Below are positions 7,991 to 16,547 of a stretch of 64,000 nt of DNA, piece after piece. Numbering within the stretch: the first letter of the stretch is position 1; every line of letters starts with the position of its first letter. The stretch is taken from NCBI RefSeq assembly GCF_018390575.1, contig NZ_JAHBCJ010000001.1, positions 434,001 through 498,000 of the forward strand, written 5' to 3'. The translations under genes were made by a program, and so were the position numbers. The stretch comes from Bhargavaea massiliensis. GTDB taxonomy: Bacteria; Bacillota; Bacilli; Bacillales_A; Planococcaceae. Under the pieces are notes generated by a model that worked only from the letters and a program-made list of their open reading frames with translations, did no database searches and had not been told where the DNA came from.

Positions 7991-8779
7991 TTATTCCGCC
8001 GGCACCGCGATGTTTTTCGCGGAGCTGATCAGTTCTTTTATCGGTTCCCTGTCCCCTCGGTGCAGGGCGTCGACGATGGCACTGCCGACGATGACGCCGT
8101 CCGCAGCCCGGCCAAAGTCCCGGACATGGTCGGGTGTCGAGATGCCGAAGCCGGCAAGGACCGGGATGTCCGCGATTTCCTTCAGCTGCTCCAGCCGGCC
8201 GTCGGTCGTCCCGCCGAAGCTGTCGCGAACGCCGGTGATGCCGTCTACGGTGACGGCGTAGATGAAGCCTTCCGCCGCCTCCGCGATTTTCCGGATGCGG
8301 TCTTCCGGAGCGGACAGCGGGATGAGGCGGATCAGGTCGATGCCGTTCATCCGGAGGCAGTCCTCGAGCGGCCCGCTTTCCTCAAACGGCACATCCGGCA
8401 CGATGACGCCCGCAATGCCCGCCTCCTGGCAGTCGTTTGCGAATCCGGCCATGCCGTAACTGAGTACCGGGTTCAGGTAAGTCATGAAGATGATCGGGAT
8501 GTGCACGTCTTCACGGATCGCCTTCACTTCTTCGATGACCGCCTTCAGTGTCGTGCCTGCCGCGAGTGCGCGGAGACCCGCTTCCTGGATGACGGGACCG
8601 TCCGCAGCCGGGTCGGAAAACGGGATGCCGAGCTCGACTGCCGTCGCGCCCGCTTCCTGAAGGAACAGGAGGTCCTCCTTGAGGCGTCCGACCCCGCCGT
8701 CTCCCGCCATGATGTACGGGACAAATGCGCAGCCGCCGGATTCACGTACCTCCAGAATCGCTTTTGTGATCTCAGACAT
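7991..8779 (-). CDS. trpA: Tryptophan synthase alpha subunit
   Basis: TrpA cleaves indole-3-glycerol phosphate to indole and glyceraldehyde-3-phosphate inside the TrpAB complex. The 262 residues form the usual TIM barrel. The catalytic acids are both present at E49 and D60 ([13 protein letters not shown]), and the phosphate-binding GFGIST and VGSAIV motifs are near the end. It is the last gene of the operon and overlaps trpB by eight bases. No clear terminator was found in the 160 bases downstream. Confidence 0.97.
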   Translation of the reverse strand: MSEITKAILEVRESGGCAFVPYIMAGDGGVGRLKEDLLFLQEAGATAVELGIPFSDPAADGPVIQEAGLRALAAGTTLKAVIEEVKAIREDVHIPIIFMTYLNPVLSYGMAGFANDCQEAGIAGVIVPDVPFEESGPLEDCLRMNGIDLIRLIPLSAPEDRIRKIAEAAEGFIYAVTVDGITGVRDSFGGTTDGRLEQLKEIADIPVLAGFGISTPDHVRDFGRAADGVIVGSAIVDALHRGDREPIKELISSAKNIAVPAE

Positions 8780-9998
8780 TTCCGTTTCCTCCCTTCAGCG
8801 CATCGCGCACGGTGATGACATCCTTGTCGCCGCGGCCGGACAGGCAGATGACGACGATTTGGTCCGTGGACATGCCGGAGGCCAGCTCGACGGCATAGTG
8901 CACGGCGTGCGAGCTTTCAAGCGCAGGCAGGATGCCTTCCTTCCGGCTGAGCATCTTGAGGGCTTCGAGGGCCTGTTCGTCCGTGACCGATGAGTAGGTC
9001 ACGCGTCCCGTGTCGCGGAAGTGCGAATGCTCCGGACCGGCGCCCGGGTAGTCAAGCCCGGCGGAGATGGAATGGGCCTCATTGATCTGGCCCGCTTCAT
9101 CCTGCAGAAGGTACATGTAGGCGCCGTGCAGCGCGCCCGGGCGGCCGCCGGTGAGCGCCGCGGCATGCTTGCCGGTTTCAATGCCGCTGCCCGCGGCCTC
9201 GACGCCGTGGAGGGCAACACCCGCGTCATCCACAAACGGGTGGAACATGCCGATCGAGTTGCTGCCTCCGCCTACGCAGGCGACGACCGCATCCGGCAGG
9301 CGCCCTTCCTTTTCAAGGATCTGGCGCCGGGTCTCGACGCCGATTATCCGCTGGAAGTCGCGGACAATTTCGGGGAACGGGTGCGGTCCGAGCGCCGAAC
9401 CGATGACATAATGCGTATCGGAAACGTTCGCCACCCAGTAGCGGAGTGCCTCATTGACCGCGTCCTTCAGCGTGCCGGAACCCTGGTCTACGGAGACGAC
9501 GGATGCGCCCAGCAGTTCCATCCGGAAGACGTTCAGCTCCTGCCGCCGGATGTCCTCCTTGCCCATGAACACGATGCACTCCATGTCGAGCAGCGCGCAG
9601 GCGGTCGCGGTGGCCACGCCGTGCTGTCCCGCTCCGGTCTCCGCGATGATCTTCGTTTTGCCCATCCGCTTGGCAAGAAGCGCCTGGCCGATCGCATTGT
9701 TGATCTTGTGCGCGCCGGTATGGTTCAGGTCTTCACGCTTCAGGTAGACTTTTGCGCCGCCCGCAGCTTCCGTCAGACGTTCTGCGAAGTACAGCGGATT
9801 TTCACGCCCCACGTAGTCCTTCAGGTAGTGATCCAGCTTTTCCACAAACTTCGGATCTTCCTTCGCATCCCGGTATGCCGTCTCGAGTTCAAGAAGCGCC
9901 GGCATGAGCGTTTCGGGGACGAAGCGGCCCCCGTATTTGCCAAAGCGCCCGGCTTTATCGGGTGCTTGGTATGTGTTCTTTTCTTTTGTATTCACCAT
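8772..9998 (-). CDS. trpB: Tryptophan synthase beta subunit
   Basis: A PLP enzyme that joins indole and serine to make tryptophan. The 408-residue protein has the PLP lysine K98 in [10 protein letters not shown], the glycine-rich phosphate cradle GGGSNSIG and the conserved N-terminal [14 protein letters not shown]. Length and motifs are those of the main TrpB1 type. Its ATG overlaps the trpF stop (ATGA), so translation of the cluster is coupled. Confidence 0.97.
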   Translation of the reverse strand: MVNTKEKNTYQAPDKAGRFGKYGGRFVPETLMPALLELETAYRDAKEDPKFVEKLDHYLKDYVGRENPLYFAERLTEAAGGAKVYLKREDLNHTGAHKINNAIGQALLAKRMGKTKIIAETGAGQHGVATATACALLDMECIVFMGKEDIRRQELNVFRMELLGASVVSVDQGSGTLKDAVNEALRYWVANVSDTHYVIGSALGPHPFPEIVRDFQRIIGVETRRQILEKEGRLPDAVVACVGGGSNSIGMFHPFVDDAGVALHGVEAAGSGIETGKHAAALTGGRPGALHGAYMYLLQDEAGQINEAHSISAGLDYPGAGPEHSHFRDTGRVTYSSVTDEQALEALKMLSRKEGILPALESSHAVHYAVELASGMSTDQIVVICLSGRGDKDVITVRDALKGGNGNV

Positions 9999-10615
9999 CA
10001 GGCCTCTCCCCTTTCCTTCACGGCACGGATAAACCCGCGGATCAGCTCCGGGTCTTTCCGTTTTTCCCGTTCCACGCCGCTCGATACATCGAGCGCAAAC
10101 GGCATTGTCTGCCTGACCGCCTCCGCGGCATTGCCGGCGTTGAGCCCGCCGGCGATGATTGTCCGTTCCCGCGGAATGCCGGCGTCGGCAAGAAGCGACC
10201 AGTCAAACACATTTCCGCTGCCGCCCCGGAAGTCGGTGCCCGGCGCGTCGAACAGATAGTAATCCACGTCATATCGGGCCGCACGGCGGACGTCCTCCGC
10301 TGTACGGACGGAAAATGCTTTGATCGACGGCAGGCCGATTTCCCGGATCTGTTCCGGTGTCTCGTCACCATGATACTGCACATAATCAAGCGGGACATTC
10401 CGGAAGACGGTGCGGAGCTCCTCGGAATCCGGATTCACGAAGACGCCGACTTTTTTGACGTTCTCCGGCACACGTGCCGCGAGTTCTGCTGCCCATTTCA
10501 TATCGATCCGCCTCCGGCTCGGAGCGAAGACGAACCCGATGGCGTCCGCCCCCGCGTCGACGGCGGCTCTGACATGCTCGGCTTCCATGAGCCCGCAGAT
10601 TTTCACCTTCGTCAT
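9998..10615 (-). CDS. trpF: Phosphoribosylanthranilate isomerase
   Basis: TrpF carries out the Amadori rearrangement of phosphoribosylanthranilate to CdRP. The 205-residue TIM barrel begins with the catalytic KICGL motif (Cys7) and keeps the YVQYHGDE and [13 protein letters not shown] segments around the general acid. It overlaps trpC upstream and trpB downstream by four bases each. Confidence 0.95.
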   Translation of the reverse strand: MTKVKICGLMEAEHVRAAVDAGADAIGFVFAPSRRRIDMKWAAELAARVPENVKKVGVFVNPDSEELRTVFRNVPLDYVQYHGDETPEQIREIGLPSIKAFSVRTAEDVRRAARYDVDYYLFDAPGTDFRGGSGNVFDWSLLADAGIPRERTIIAGGLNAGNAAEAVRQTMPFALDVSSGVEREKRKDPELIRGFIRAVKERGEA

Positions 10616-11400
10616 GGCCGGAGCACCCCTTCCGCCTCGCGGTAGGAGCGGATCGCCGCACCCGGGTCGCCGCTCCGCATGAGCGATTCACCGACGAGGA
10701 TGGCATCCGCGCCGTTTTCCCGGACTTGTGCGGCGTCCTCCGGCGACATGATCCCGCTTTCCGAAATCAGATATCGCCCGGGCTTTTTGCCGGCGCGTGC
10801 CGCAAGCCGCGCCGTGTTGCCGAGGTCGACGTTGAATGTCTTCAGGTCACGGTTATTGATGCCGATAAATGTTGGATCCAGTTCAAGCGCGCGGTCCATT
10901 TCTTCCTCGTCATGCACTTCGACGAGGACATCGAGCCCCGCCGACTTGGCATAGGCGTGCAGTTCACGGAGCCGTTCCTGAGGCAGCGCCGCCACGATCA
11001 GGAGGACCACGGAAGCACCCGCCTGGAGCGCCCGGTCGATCTGCAGCTCATCGATGACAAAGTCCTTGCAGAGGATCGGAATCCGGACGGCTTCCGCCAC
11101 CGCGGCCAGATCTTGATAGGAACCTTTGAAAAAGGCCTCTTCGGTCAGGACGGAGATGCAGTAAGCACCCGCCTGTTCATAGCGCAGTGCCTGCTCGGCC
11201 GGGTCCGCGTCCGCGTTGATGATGCCTTTTGACGGGGAGGCCCGCTTGACTTCGGCGATGACCCCCAGGCCGTCCTTGGCGTCAAATGAATCCGACAAGC
11301 GCGGCCTACTGTACCGGATCGCAGGCGTGGCCGGGATTTCTTCCCTCAGGAAGGGTAGTCGTTTCCGTTTTTCTTCAAGAATATCGTCCAAGATCGTCAT
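10612..11400 (-). CDS. trpC: Indole-3-glycerol-phosphate synthase
   Basis: TrpC closes the indole ring to form indole-3-glycerol phosphate. The 262-residue protein starts ILDDILEEKRKR and has the IAEVKRASPSKG lysine motif, the CKDFVID loop and the late GINNRDLKTF and LISESGI motifs of the family. It is a single-function enzyme, not fused to TrpF. It overlaps both neighbours by four bases. Confidence 0.97.
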   Translation of the reverse strand: MTILDDILEEKRKRLPFLREEIPATPAIRYSRPRLSDSFDAKDGLGVIAEVKRASPSKGIINADADPAEQALRYEQAGAYCISVLTEEAFFKGSYQDLAAVAEAVRIPILCKDFVIDELQIDRALQAGASVVLLIVAALPQERLRELHAYAKSAGLDVLVEVHDEEEMDRALELDPTFIGINNRDLKTFNVDLGNTARLAARAGKKPGRYLISESGIMSPEDAAQVRENGADAILVGESLMRSGDPGAAIRSYREAEGVLRP

Positions 11401-12425
11401 GGCGTGACCGCCTCCTTTGCCTGCTGGTGGAACCGGATGACGGATTCCAGCTTTTCCATCGCTTTTCCGGACAGAATGATGTCTTTTGCAAGTTCAACGC
11501 CTTCTTTTGCTGTTTCCGCGCGTCCTGCGGCAAACAGGCTGATACCCGCATTGAATGCGACGGCATCGAATTTCGGGCCGCGGGCGCCGCCGAGGACCGA
11601 GCGGAGGATTTCCGCGTTTTCCCGGCCGTCCCCTCCCTTGAGGGCGGACAATGGTGCGGACTCGAGTCCCACGTCTTCAGCTTCGAGCGTGAACGGGATC
11701 AGGTCGCCGTTGTCCAGCAGCACGAAGTCATTCGGTCCCGCAAGAGAGGCCTCATCCATGCCGCCGGCTCCGCAGACGACGATCGCGCGCTTTCGTCCTT
11801 GCATCCGGAGAACCGACGCATAGTTCATCGTGAAGTCTTTCCGGCTGATGCCGGTGAACTGCGATGCCAGCGGGACCGGGTTCGTCAGCGGACCCGTCAG
11901 GTTGAAGATCGTGCGCCGCCCGAGGCGTGCCCGGATCTGTCCGATGCGCTTCATTTTCGGATGGAGACGAGGCGCAAAGAGAAAAGCGATGCCTTCTTCG
12001 CGCAGCTGCCTGGCCGCCTCTTCCATGTCCTGTTCAAGCCCGAGGCCGAGTGCCTCCAGCACATCGGAGCTGCCCGAACGGCTGGAGATTTTCCGGTTGC
12101 CGTGCTTTGCGACCGGAACGCCTGCTGCGGCCAGGACGAATGCCGACGTCGTGCTGATGTTGAAGCTGTCCGAACCGTCGCCTCCCGTCCCGCAGTTGTC
12201 GGTGTAAGGGGCTGCCGGGACTTCCGGTGTAATCGCCATGCCGCGGGTCACCTCGGCAAGCGCCGCCACTTCATAGGCTGTCTCTCCCTTGTCAGCAAGT
12301 GCCGCGAGGAATTCACCGACCTCTTCTTCTTTTGTGCGCTCGTCAAACATGAACAGCGCGGCTTCAGTCATTTCCTCGTAGCTCAGATCGTTGCCGTTCC
12401 GTACTTTCTGTGTGAACTCTCTCAT
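11397..12425 (-). CDS. trpD: Anthranilate phosphoribosyltransferase
   Basis: TrpD transfers phosphoribosyl from PRPP to anthranilate. The 342-residue protein has the glycine-rich PRPP site GTGGDGSDSFN and the KHGNR and GAGGMDE motifs. It is separated from trpG by 32 bases, the only real gap in the operon. That gap and the start codon are covered by six GAG triplets at 5-nt pitch, which looks like a TRAP binding site able to block translation of trpD. Confidence 0.96.
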   Translation of the reverse strand: MREFTQKVRNGNDLSYEEMTEAALFMFDERTKEEEVGEFLAALADKGETAYEVAALAEVTRGMAITPEVPAAPYTDNCGTGGDGSDSFNISTTSAFVLAAAGVPVAKHGNRKISSRSGSSDVLEALGLGLEQDMEEAARQLREEGIAFLFAPRLHPKMKRIGQIRARLGRRTIFNLTGPLTNPVPLASQFTGISRKDFTMNYASVLRMQGRKRAIVVCGAGGMDEASLAGPNDFVLLDNGDLIPFTLEAEDVGLESAPLSALKGGDGRENAEILRSVLGGARGPKFDAVAFNAGISLFAAGRAETAKEGVELAKDIILSGKAMEKLESVIRFHQQAKEAVTP

Positions 12426-12448
12426 CTCTGCTCCACTCTCCTCTGCTC
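12421..12448 (-). promoter_or_regulatory. Putative TRAP site over the trpD start
   Basis: On the transcript six GAG triplets occur at exact 5-nt pitch (plus-strand CTC at 12446, 12441, 12436, 12431, 12426, 12421), with a UAG just upstream at 12450-12452. They cover the purine-rich ribosome site and the ATG (12425-12423). TRAP (MtrB) binds up to eleven GAG/UAG triplets spaced by two or three bases; this fits and would repress TrpD synthesis when tryptophan is high. Confidence 0.7.
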
Positions 12449-12457
12449 TCTATCGTG

Positions 12458-13078
12458 TTAAAGTCCGGGAATCCGCTCGGGTCCCGATGCATTCTGTTTA
12501 TTGAAGGCCTTGGCTTCTTCCAGGAAAGCGGCAAGCAGCCGCTCCCCCATTTCCGTTCCGACCGATTCCGGATGGAACATGAGCCCGTAGACCGGATGAC
12601 GGTCGTGGCGCACAGCCATGACTGTGTTGTCGTCCATCGAATAGGCGTCCGCGTGCAGCACTTCCGGAAGCTCACCCTCATCAAGTGCCGCCGAGTGGCA
12701 GCACATCACGCGGAGCGGCTGGGGAAGATAGGCGAACAGTCCACCGCGCTTGTGGCGCACCATGGCCGGCTTACCGTGCCGGATTTGGGTACGCCGGCTT
12801 TCCTCTTCTCCATAGGCGGCCGCGATGATCAGCTGGCCGAGGGAAACGCCGAGTATCGGGACATCCGCCCCGAACTCCCGGACGATCTCGATCGATTCCG
12901 GCCAGTTTTCCGGACTCCCCGGTCCTGATGACAGAATGATCGCCGACGGGCCGAAGCGCTCGACCTTCGACAGTGTCGCAGCCTTGGCGTCCAGGATGCC
13001 GATGTCCTCACCGAGCACGGCGAGGGCGCCGGACAGGTTCTGGGTGAACGAGTCTTCATGATCGATCAGCAAAATCAT
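12458..13078 (-). CDS. trpG: Anthranilate synthase glutamine amidotransferase subunit with Cys-to-Ser nucleophile
   Basis: A class I glutamine amidotransferase domain of 206 residues that should feed ammonia to TrpE. The oxyanion SSGPGSP segment and the catalytic H169 and E171 (MFHPES) are present. The nucleophile elbow, normally GVCLGHQ, reads GVSLGQL: codon 79 (12844-12842) is TCC for Ser where the catalytic Cys belongs, and the following His is also lost. By family knowledge a Cys-less domain cannot hydrolyse glutamine, so the complex would depend on free ammonia or on another amidotransferase such as PabA. The gene overlaps trpE by four bases and the frame is intact, so it is not an obvious pseudogene. 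Confidence 0.85.
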   Translation of the reverse strand: MILLIDHEDSFTQNLSGALAVLGEDIGILDAKAATLSKVERFGPSAIILSSGPGSPENWPESIEIVREFGADVPILGVSLGQLIIAAAYGEEESRRTQIRHGKPAMVRHKRGGLFAYLPQPLRVMCCHSAALDEGELPEVLHADAYSMDDNTVMAVRHDRHPVYGLMFHPESVGTEMGERLLAAFLEEAKAFNKQNASGPERIPGL

Positions 13079-14445
13079 TTGACCACCTCCGTGAGCGAAC
13101 GGGCTTTGTTTTCCGTCTCCTTGTATTCGAGCTCAGGCCGGGAATCGTGGACGACCCCGGCACCTGCCCGTACCGAAGCGATGCCGTCCTGGATAAAGAA
13201 GGTCCGGATGGCGAGCGCCATGTCCATGTTGCCGTTAAAGCCGATGTAGCCGACGGATCCTCCATACAGGCCTCGCGGCGACGGCTCCAGCCGGTCGATG
13301 AGCGCCATCGCCCTCCCCTTCGGCGCTCCGGTCACGGTGCCGGCCGGCAGGCATGCCCGGACGGCATCGAACGCATCCGCTCCCTCTTCCAGCTGTCCTT
13401 CCACTTCGGAAACGAGGTGCATGACGTGCTCATAGCGAACGACTTCCTGGTAGGCGGTTACCTTGACAGTCCCCGGCACAGCGGCTTTCGCGATGTCATT
13501 GCGCCCGAGGTCCACGAGCATGTCATGTTCGGCCAATTCTTTCGGGTCTGCGAGCAGTTCCGCTTCGAGCGCCCGGTCTTCTTCCCGGTTTTTCCCCCGA
13601 CGGCGAGTCCCGGCAATCGGGTTCATCGAGAGGATACCGTCTTTCGCCTTTACAACACTTTCGGGAGAAGTCCCGACGATGACCGTCTCTTCCAGATCGA
13701 TGATGTACATGTACGGCGACGGGTTGCGCCGGCGGAGCCGGCGGTAGAGGCCGAACGGGCTGCCGGAAAACGGTGCGCTCAGTTCCCGAGACAGGACAAC
13801 CTGGTACAGCTCGCCTGCCTCGATGGCATCGATCCCCTGCCTTACGGCTTCTTCGAACGCTTCTTTTTCGGTATCCGATGTGAACTCGCCGAGCGTGAAG
13901 GATATTGTTTCCGGCTCGACGCCCGACAGGATCTGGGACTGGATCCGTTCAAGTTCTCCGTCCGGCGGTCCATCCCCGAGATCGGTACGGACAATCGACA
14001 CCGTACCCTCCAGATGATCGAAGACAATGACCGTGCTGTAGACGTTCAGAAGCACATCCGGTCCCATGGCGCTAGTTACCTTATGTTCACCCGCTCCGTA
14101 TCCGATCGCCCCGACGGCACCTCCCGCAAACGGAAAGGCTTCAGGAGAAGCGACCCTCGGCAACAGCCGCTGGAGCAGGTCGAGCGGCTCGCCCTCGTGC
14201 CGGAATACTCTCCCCGTCCTGCAGTCCCGCTCTTCAAGGACCTGGCCTTCTGCGCGGTACGTCTTCACCGGATCCTGCCCAATATAGGAATAGCGCCCCG
14301 GACCGTCATGCGCGCCGGAGCTTTCCAGCATGAATTTCCTCTGTCCCTTCAGCCTTTCGAATACGGCGACAGGCGTCAGTGCATCCGCCGCAATCTTTCT
14401 GACGGCCACCCGTCCGGCTCCTTTTTGTTCTCTGACTGTGCTCAT
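13075..14445 (-). CDS. trpE: Anthranilate synthase component I
   Basis: TrpE aminates chorismate and eliminates pyruvate to give anthranilate; it can use ammonia directly. The 456-residue protein shows the chorismate-binding domain motifs VDLGRNDI, LPAGTVTGAPKGRAM and YGGSVGYIGFNGNMD. The GAPK is followed by Gly where most family members have Ile or Val. The ATG at 14445 lies just after a GGAG-rich site that is embedded in four GAG triplets at 5-nt pitch. It is the first gene of trpEGDCFBA, behind a T-box leader. Confidence 0.95.
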   Translation of the reverse strand: MSTVREQKGAGRVAVRKIAADALTPVAVFERLKGQRKFMLESSGAHDGPGRYSYIGQDPVKTYRAEGQVLEERDCRTGRVFRHEGEPLDLLQRLLPRVASPEAFPFAGGAVGAIGYGAGEHKVTSAMGPDVLLNVYSTVIVFDHLEGTVSIVRTDLGDGPPDGELERIQSQILSGVEPETISFTLGEFTSDTEKEAFEEAVRQGIDAIEAGELYQVVLSRELSAPFSGSPFGLYRRLRRRNPSPYMYIIDLEETVIVGTSPESVVKAKDGILSMNPIAGTRRRGKNREEDRALEAELLADPKELAEHDMLVDLGRNDIAKAAVPGTVKVTAYQEVVRYEHVMHLVSEVEGQLEEGADAFDAVRACLPAGTVTGAPKGRAMALIDRLEPSPRGLYGGSVGYIGFNGNMDMALAIRTFFIQDGIASVRAGAGVVHDSRPELEYKETENKARSLTEVVK

Positions 14446-14458
14446 CTCTGCTCAGCTC
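14441..14458 (-). promoter_or_regulatory. Putative TRAP site over the trpE start
   Basis: Four GAG triplets at exact 5-nt pitch (plus-strand CTC at 14456, 14451, 14446, 14441) span the ribosome site and the ATG (14445-14443); another GAG is at 14464-14466. The downstream half shares the string GAGCAGAGATGAG with the trpD start. Confidence 0.6.
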
Positions 14459-14473
14459 CTCTTCTCTGGGAAA

Positions 14474-14730
14474 ATAAAAAGTCCCCCGCAACAGGCACAG
14501 CAGTCCTGTTGCGGAGGACGGAAAAAATCCGCGTTGCCACCTCCGGTTGGGGCAGATCGCCCCCTCTCGGCCATGCCGCAGAATGCGGCACGTTCCCTTA
14601 ACGCGGGAAGAACGTCCGCCGGGCCGGGGCCGCGGCGGCTCTCGTAAGTCCATTCACATGCGGGGCGCTCCGGCTTCCACCTGCCGCCGGCTCTCTGGGC
14701 CGCCTGTCGCATGCTACTCTTCTTACTCTG
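14474..14730 (-). ncRNA. T-box riboswitch, tryptophan specific
   Basis: The leader has the T-box sequence GGTGGCAACGCGGA (14541-14528), which binds the tRNA acceptor end, followed by an intrinsic terminator: a GC-rich stem between 14519 and 14481 with a T-run. Stem I is visible: GTAAG (14726-14722) pairs with CTTAC (14648-14644), CATGCG (14713-14708) pairs with CGCATG (14662-14657), an AGTA element lies on the 5' side, and the specifier UGG at 14652-14650 is followed by A. UGG is the Trp codon, so uncharged tRNA-Trp should allow read-through into trpE. Confidence 0.93.
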
Positions 14731-14736
14731 CAATTT

Positions 14737-14764
14737 CTCTGCTATGCTCTGCTCAACTCAGCTC
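14737..14764 (-). promoter_or_regulatory. Putative TRAP site in the trp leader, 5' of the T-box
   Basis: Six triplets GAG, GAG, GAG, GAG, UAG, GAG occur at exact 5-nt pitch (plus-strand starts 14762, 14757, 14752, 14747, 14742, 14737), ending seven bases before stem I of the T-box. More GAG triplets continue into stem I (14726-14728, 14717-14719). This is the pattern bound by TRAP. Confidence 0.7.
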
Positions 14765-14829
14765 TTTGATCCAAGGGCGATGCCGCTCCCGGCACCTTCT
14801 GCCCCTACCGGACTAAAAAGTTATCACCC

Positions 14830-14858
14830 ATCTTACATTGTTTAGAAAATACCGTCAA
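14830..14858 (-). promoter_or_regulatory. Sigma-A promoter of the trp operon
   Basis: TTGACG (14858-14853), a 17-base spacer and TAAGAT (14835-14830) form a good vegetative promoter. The predicted transcript starts near 14823, giving a leader of about 380 nt before trpE. Confidence 0.8.
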
Positions 14859-14890
14859 GTCTGCTTTTCAGATTTTCTTAAGATTACCGG

Positions 14891-16378
14891 TTAATCCAGT
14901 TCCGCGATGGCCTCTGCGATCTCGTCCTGGATCGGCGTGACGGAGCTGGCCAGATAGTTGTTGAACAGGATCGAGAAGATGTACTTTTCACCGTTTTTCG
15001 CCTCCACGTAGCCCGAAAGCGTCGAGACGCCGGTGAGCGAGCCGGTCTTGGCCTTCACATTCTCCGCCGCCTCGGTGTCCTTCATACGGGTGCGGAGCGT
15101 GCCGCCCGTCATCCGGTCCGGATGGCCCGCGACAGGAAGAGAGTTAAGGAATACATCGAACCACGGTTTGGACTGGACCTTATAGAGAAGGACGGACAGC
15201 TGCTCCGCAGTCACAAGGTTTTTGTGCGACATGCCGGAGCCATCCCGCAGACGCATGCCGGCCGGGTCGAGGCCATATCCCGTGAGAACGTCCTCCATCA
15301 CGCCGAGTCCCGCATCCCACGAGCCTTCACCTGCAGCCGCGCGGCCCATCTCCTTCACGAGCACTTCCGCATGGCCGTTGTTGCTGAGCTTCATGAACGG
15401 GATATACAGTTCGCTGAGCGGCATCGACTGCTTCGATGCGAGGGCAGACGCCTCTTTAGGCGTTTCACCTTCGGCCAGCTTCCCGGAAACCGCAATGCCT
15501 TCTTGCTTCAGTGCCTGTTTGAACAGATCAAGTGCATACATCGTCGGATCCTCGACTGCCGTCCAGGAACGGGAAGCCGTCGCGCCGACCGGGATCGTGC
15601 CCGTGATCACGATGTTATTCGTGCCGTGCTCACGGGTGATGGAAATCGATTTCTTCCCGTCTTTGCCGACAGTCTCGGCCCGGTTGTCGATCGTCACCGA
15701 TTCCGTGAACGGATCAAGCGTGACTTCCGCCGCGGCACCCGCTTCATTGGCCGGGTTGACGTTCACGATAACCGTGCCCGCATCATAGTCGGTATTCGGA
15801 GAAGCAGTCAGGGCTGACACGCCGGCTCCGGTGTAGTTGTGTTCATCGGACCAGTTCAGGTCTTCCGACAGCAGCACGTCGTCATACCAGCTGTCATCCG
15901 CGACCAGGTTGCCGTGAACCTTTTTGACGCCCTTCGCCTTCAGTTCCTTTGCAAACTGTGCAAAATCCTCCTTGAGAAGCGTCGGGTCGCCCTTGCCGCG
16001 AAGGTACAGGTCACCGTGCAAAACACCGCCCGGATTCAGCTTGCCGGTGTGGAGGACATCCGTCGTAAATCGGTGATCGGGACCGAGCACTTCCAGCGCT
16101 GCTACGCCCGTCAGGATCTTCATGTTCGATGCAGGATGAAGCAGCAGGTCATCGGTGTGACCGTAAACGGTCTCCCCCGTCGATGCCTTGGTCACATTCA
16201 CCCCGAATGTGGCGCCGTCCAGCCTCGAGTCTTTAAGGATTTCGTTTAGTGTGTTTCCGAGCGCGGCATCTTCATCTGTCGCGACTGCAGGCTGCAGGCC
16301 GGGTGCGGCGCCTGCGGGAACGAGAAGAAGTGCGGATAGCGTCATTGCGGTGAGCCATTTTTTCTTTGTGGCTGCCAT
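14891..16378 (-). CDS. dacB: D-alanyl-D-alanine carboxypeptidase/endopeptidase, PBP4 type (peptidase S13)
   Basis: An exported penicillin-binding protein that trims or cleaves peptidoglycan cross-links. The N-terminus is a signal peptide (KKKWLTAMTLSALLLVPAGAAPG). The active-site triad motifs are SxxK at S84-K87 (ASNMK), SNN in KLSNNGHAE and KTG in AKTGSLTG near the C-terminus. The 495-residue length and the long insert between the first two motifs fit family S13. It is a lone gene; the trp promoter fires away on its downstream side. The symbol dacB/dacC varies between species. Confidence 0.9.
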   Translation of the reverse strand: MAATKKKWLTAMTLSALLLVPAGAAPGLQPAVATDEDAALGNTLNEILKDSRLDGATFGVNVTKASTGETVYGHTDDLLLHPASNMKILTGVAALEVLGPDHRFTTDVLHTGKLNPGGVLHGDLYLRGKGDPTLLKEDFAQFAKELKAKGVKKVHGNLVADDSWYDDVLLSEDLNWSDEHNYTGAGVSALTASPNTDYDAGTVIVNVNPANEAGAAAEVTLDPFTESVTIDNRAETVGKDGKKSISITREHGTNNIVITGTIPVGATASRSWTAVEDPTMYALDLFKQALKQEGIAVSGKLAEGETPKEASALASKQSMPLSELYIPFMKLSNNGHAEVLVKEMGRAAAGEGSWDAGLGVMEDVLTGYGLDPAGMRLRDGSGMSHKNLVTAEQLSVLLYKVQSKPWFDVFLNSLPVAGHPDRMTGGTLRTRMKDTEAAENVKAKTGSLTGVSTLSGYVEAKNGEKYIFSILFNNYLASSVTPIQDEIAEAIAELD

Positions 16379-16547
16379 GGGTCATCCCCCTTTAGAATGA
16401 GTTTCGAATAGTTTATCAAAAATATTCTGAATTCTACATCTTATGATTGGCTTATTTTCTTCTTGCATGCGGGGGAGAAAAGTCCTGTTCGCGGACTAAG
16501 CCCCGTCCTGTTGGGTATAGTGAATGTAGCAGAAGGAGGCGATGAAC

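Noticed and set aside
9021-10259. A 412-codon plus-strand frame across trpB and trpF
   Set aside because: It is antisense to two clear enzymes and has no family resemblance; the same holds for the 484-codon frame over trpE at 13147-14601.
16379-16547. Mg2+ riboswitch before mgtE
   Set aside because: The leader is short and I could not find an M-box-like set of helices or a terminator.
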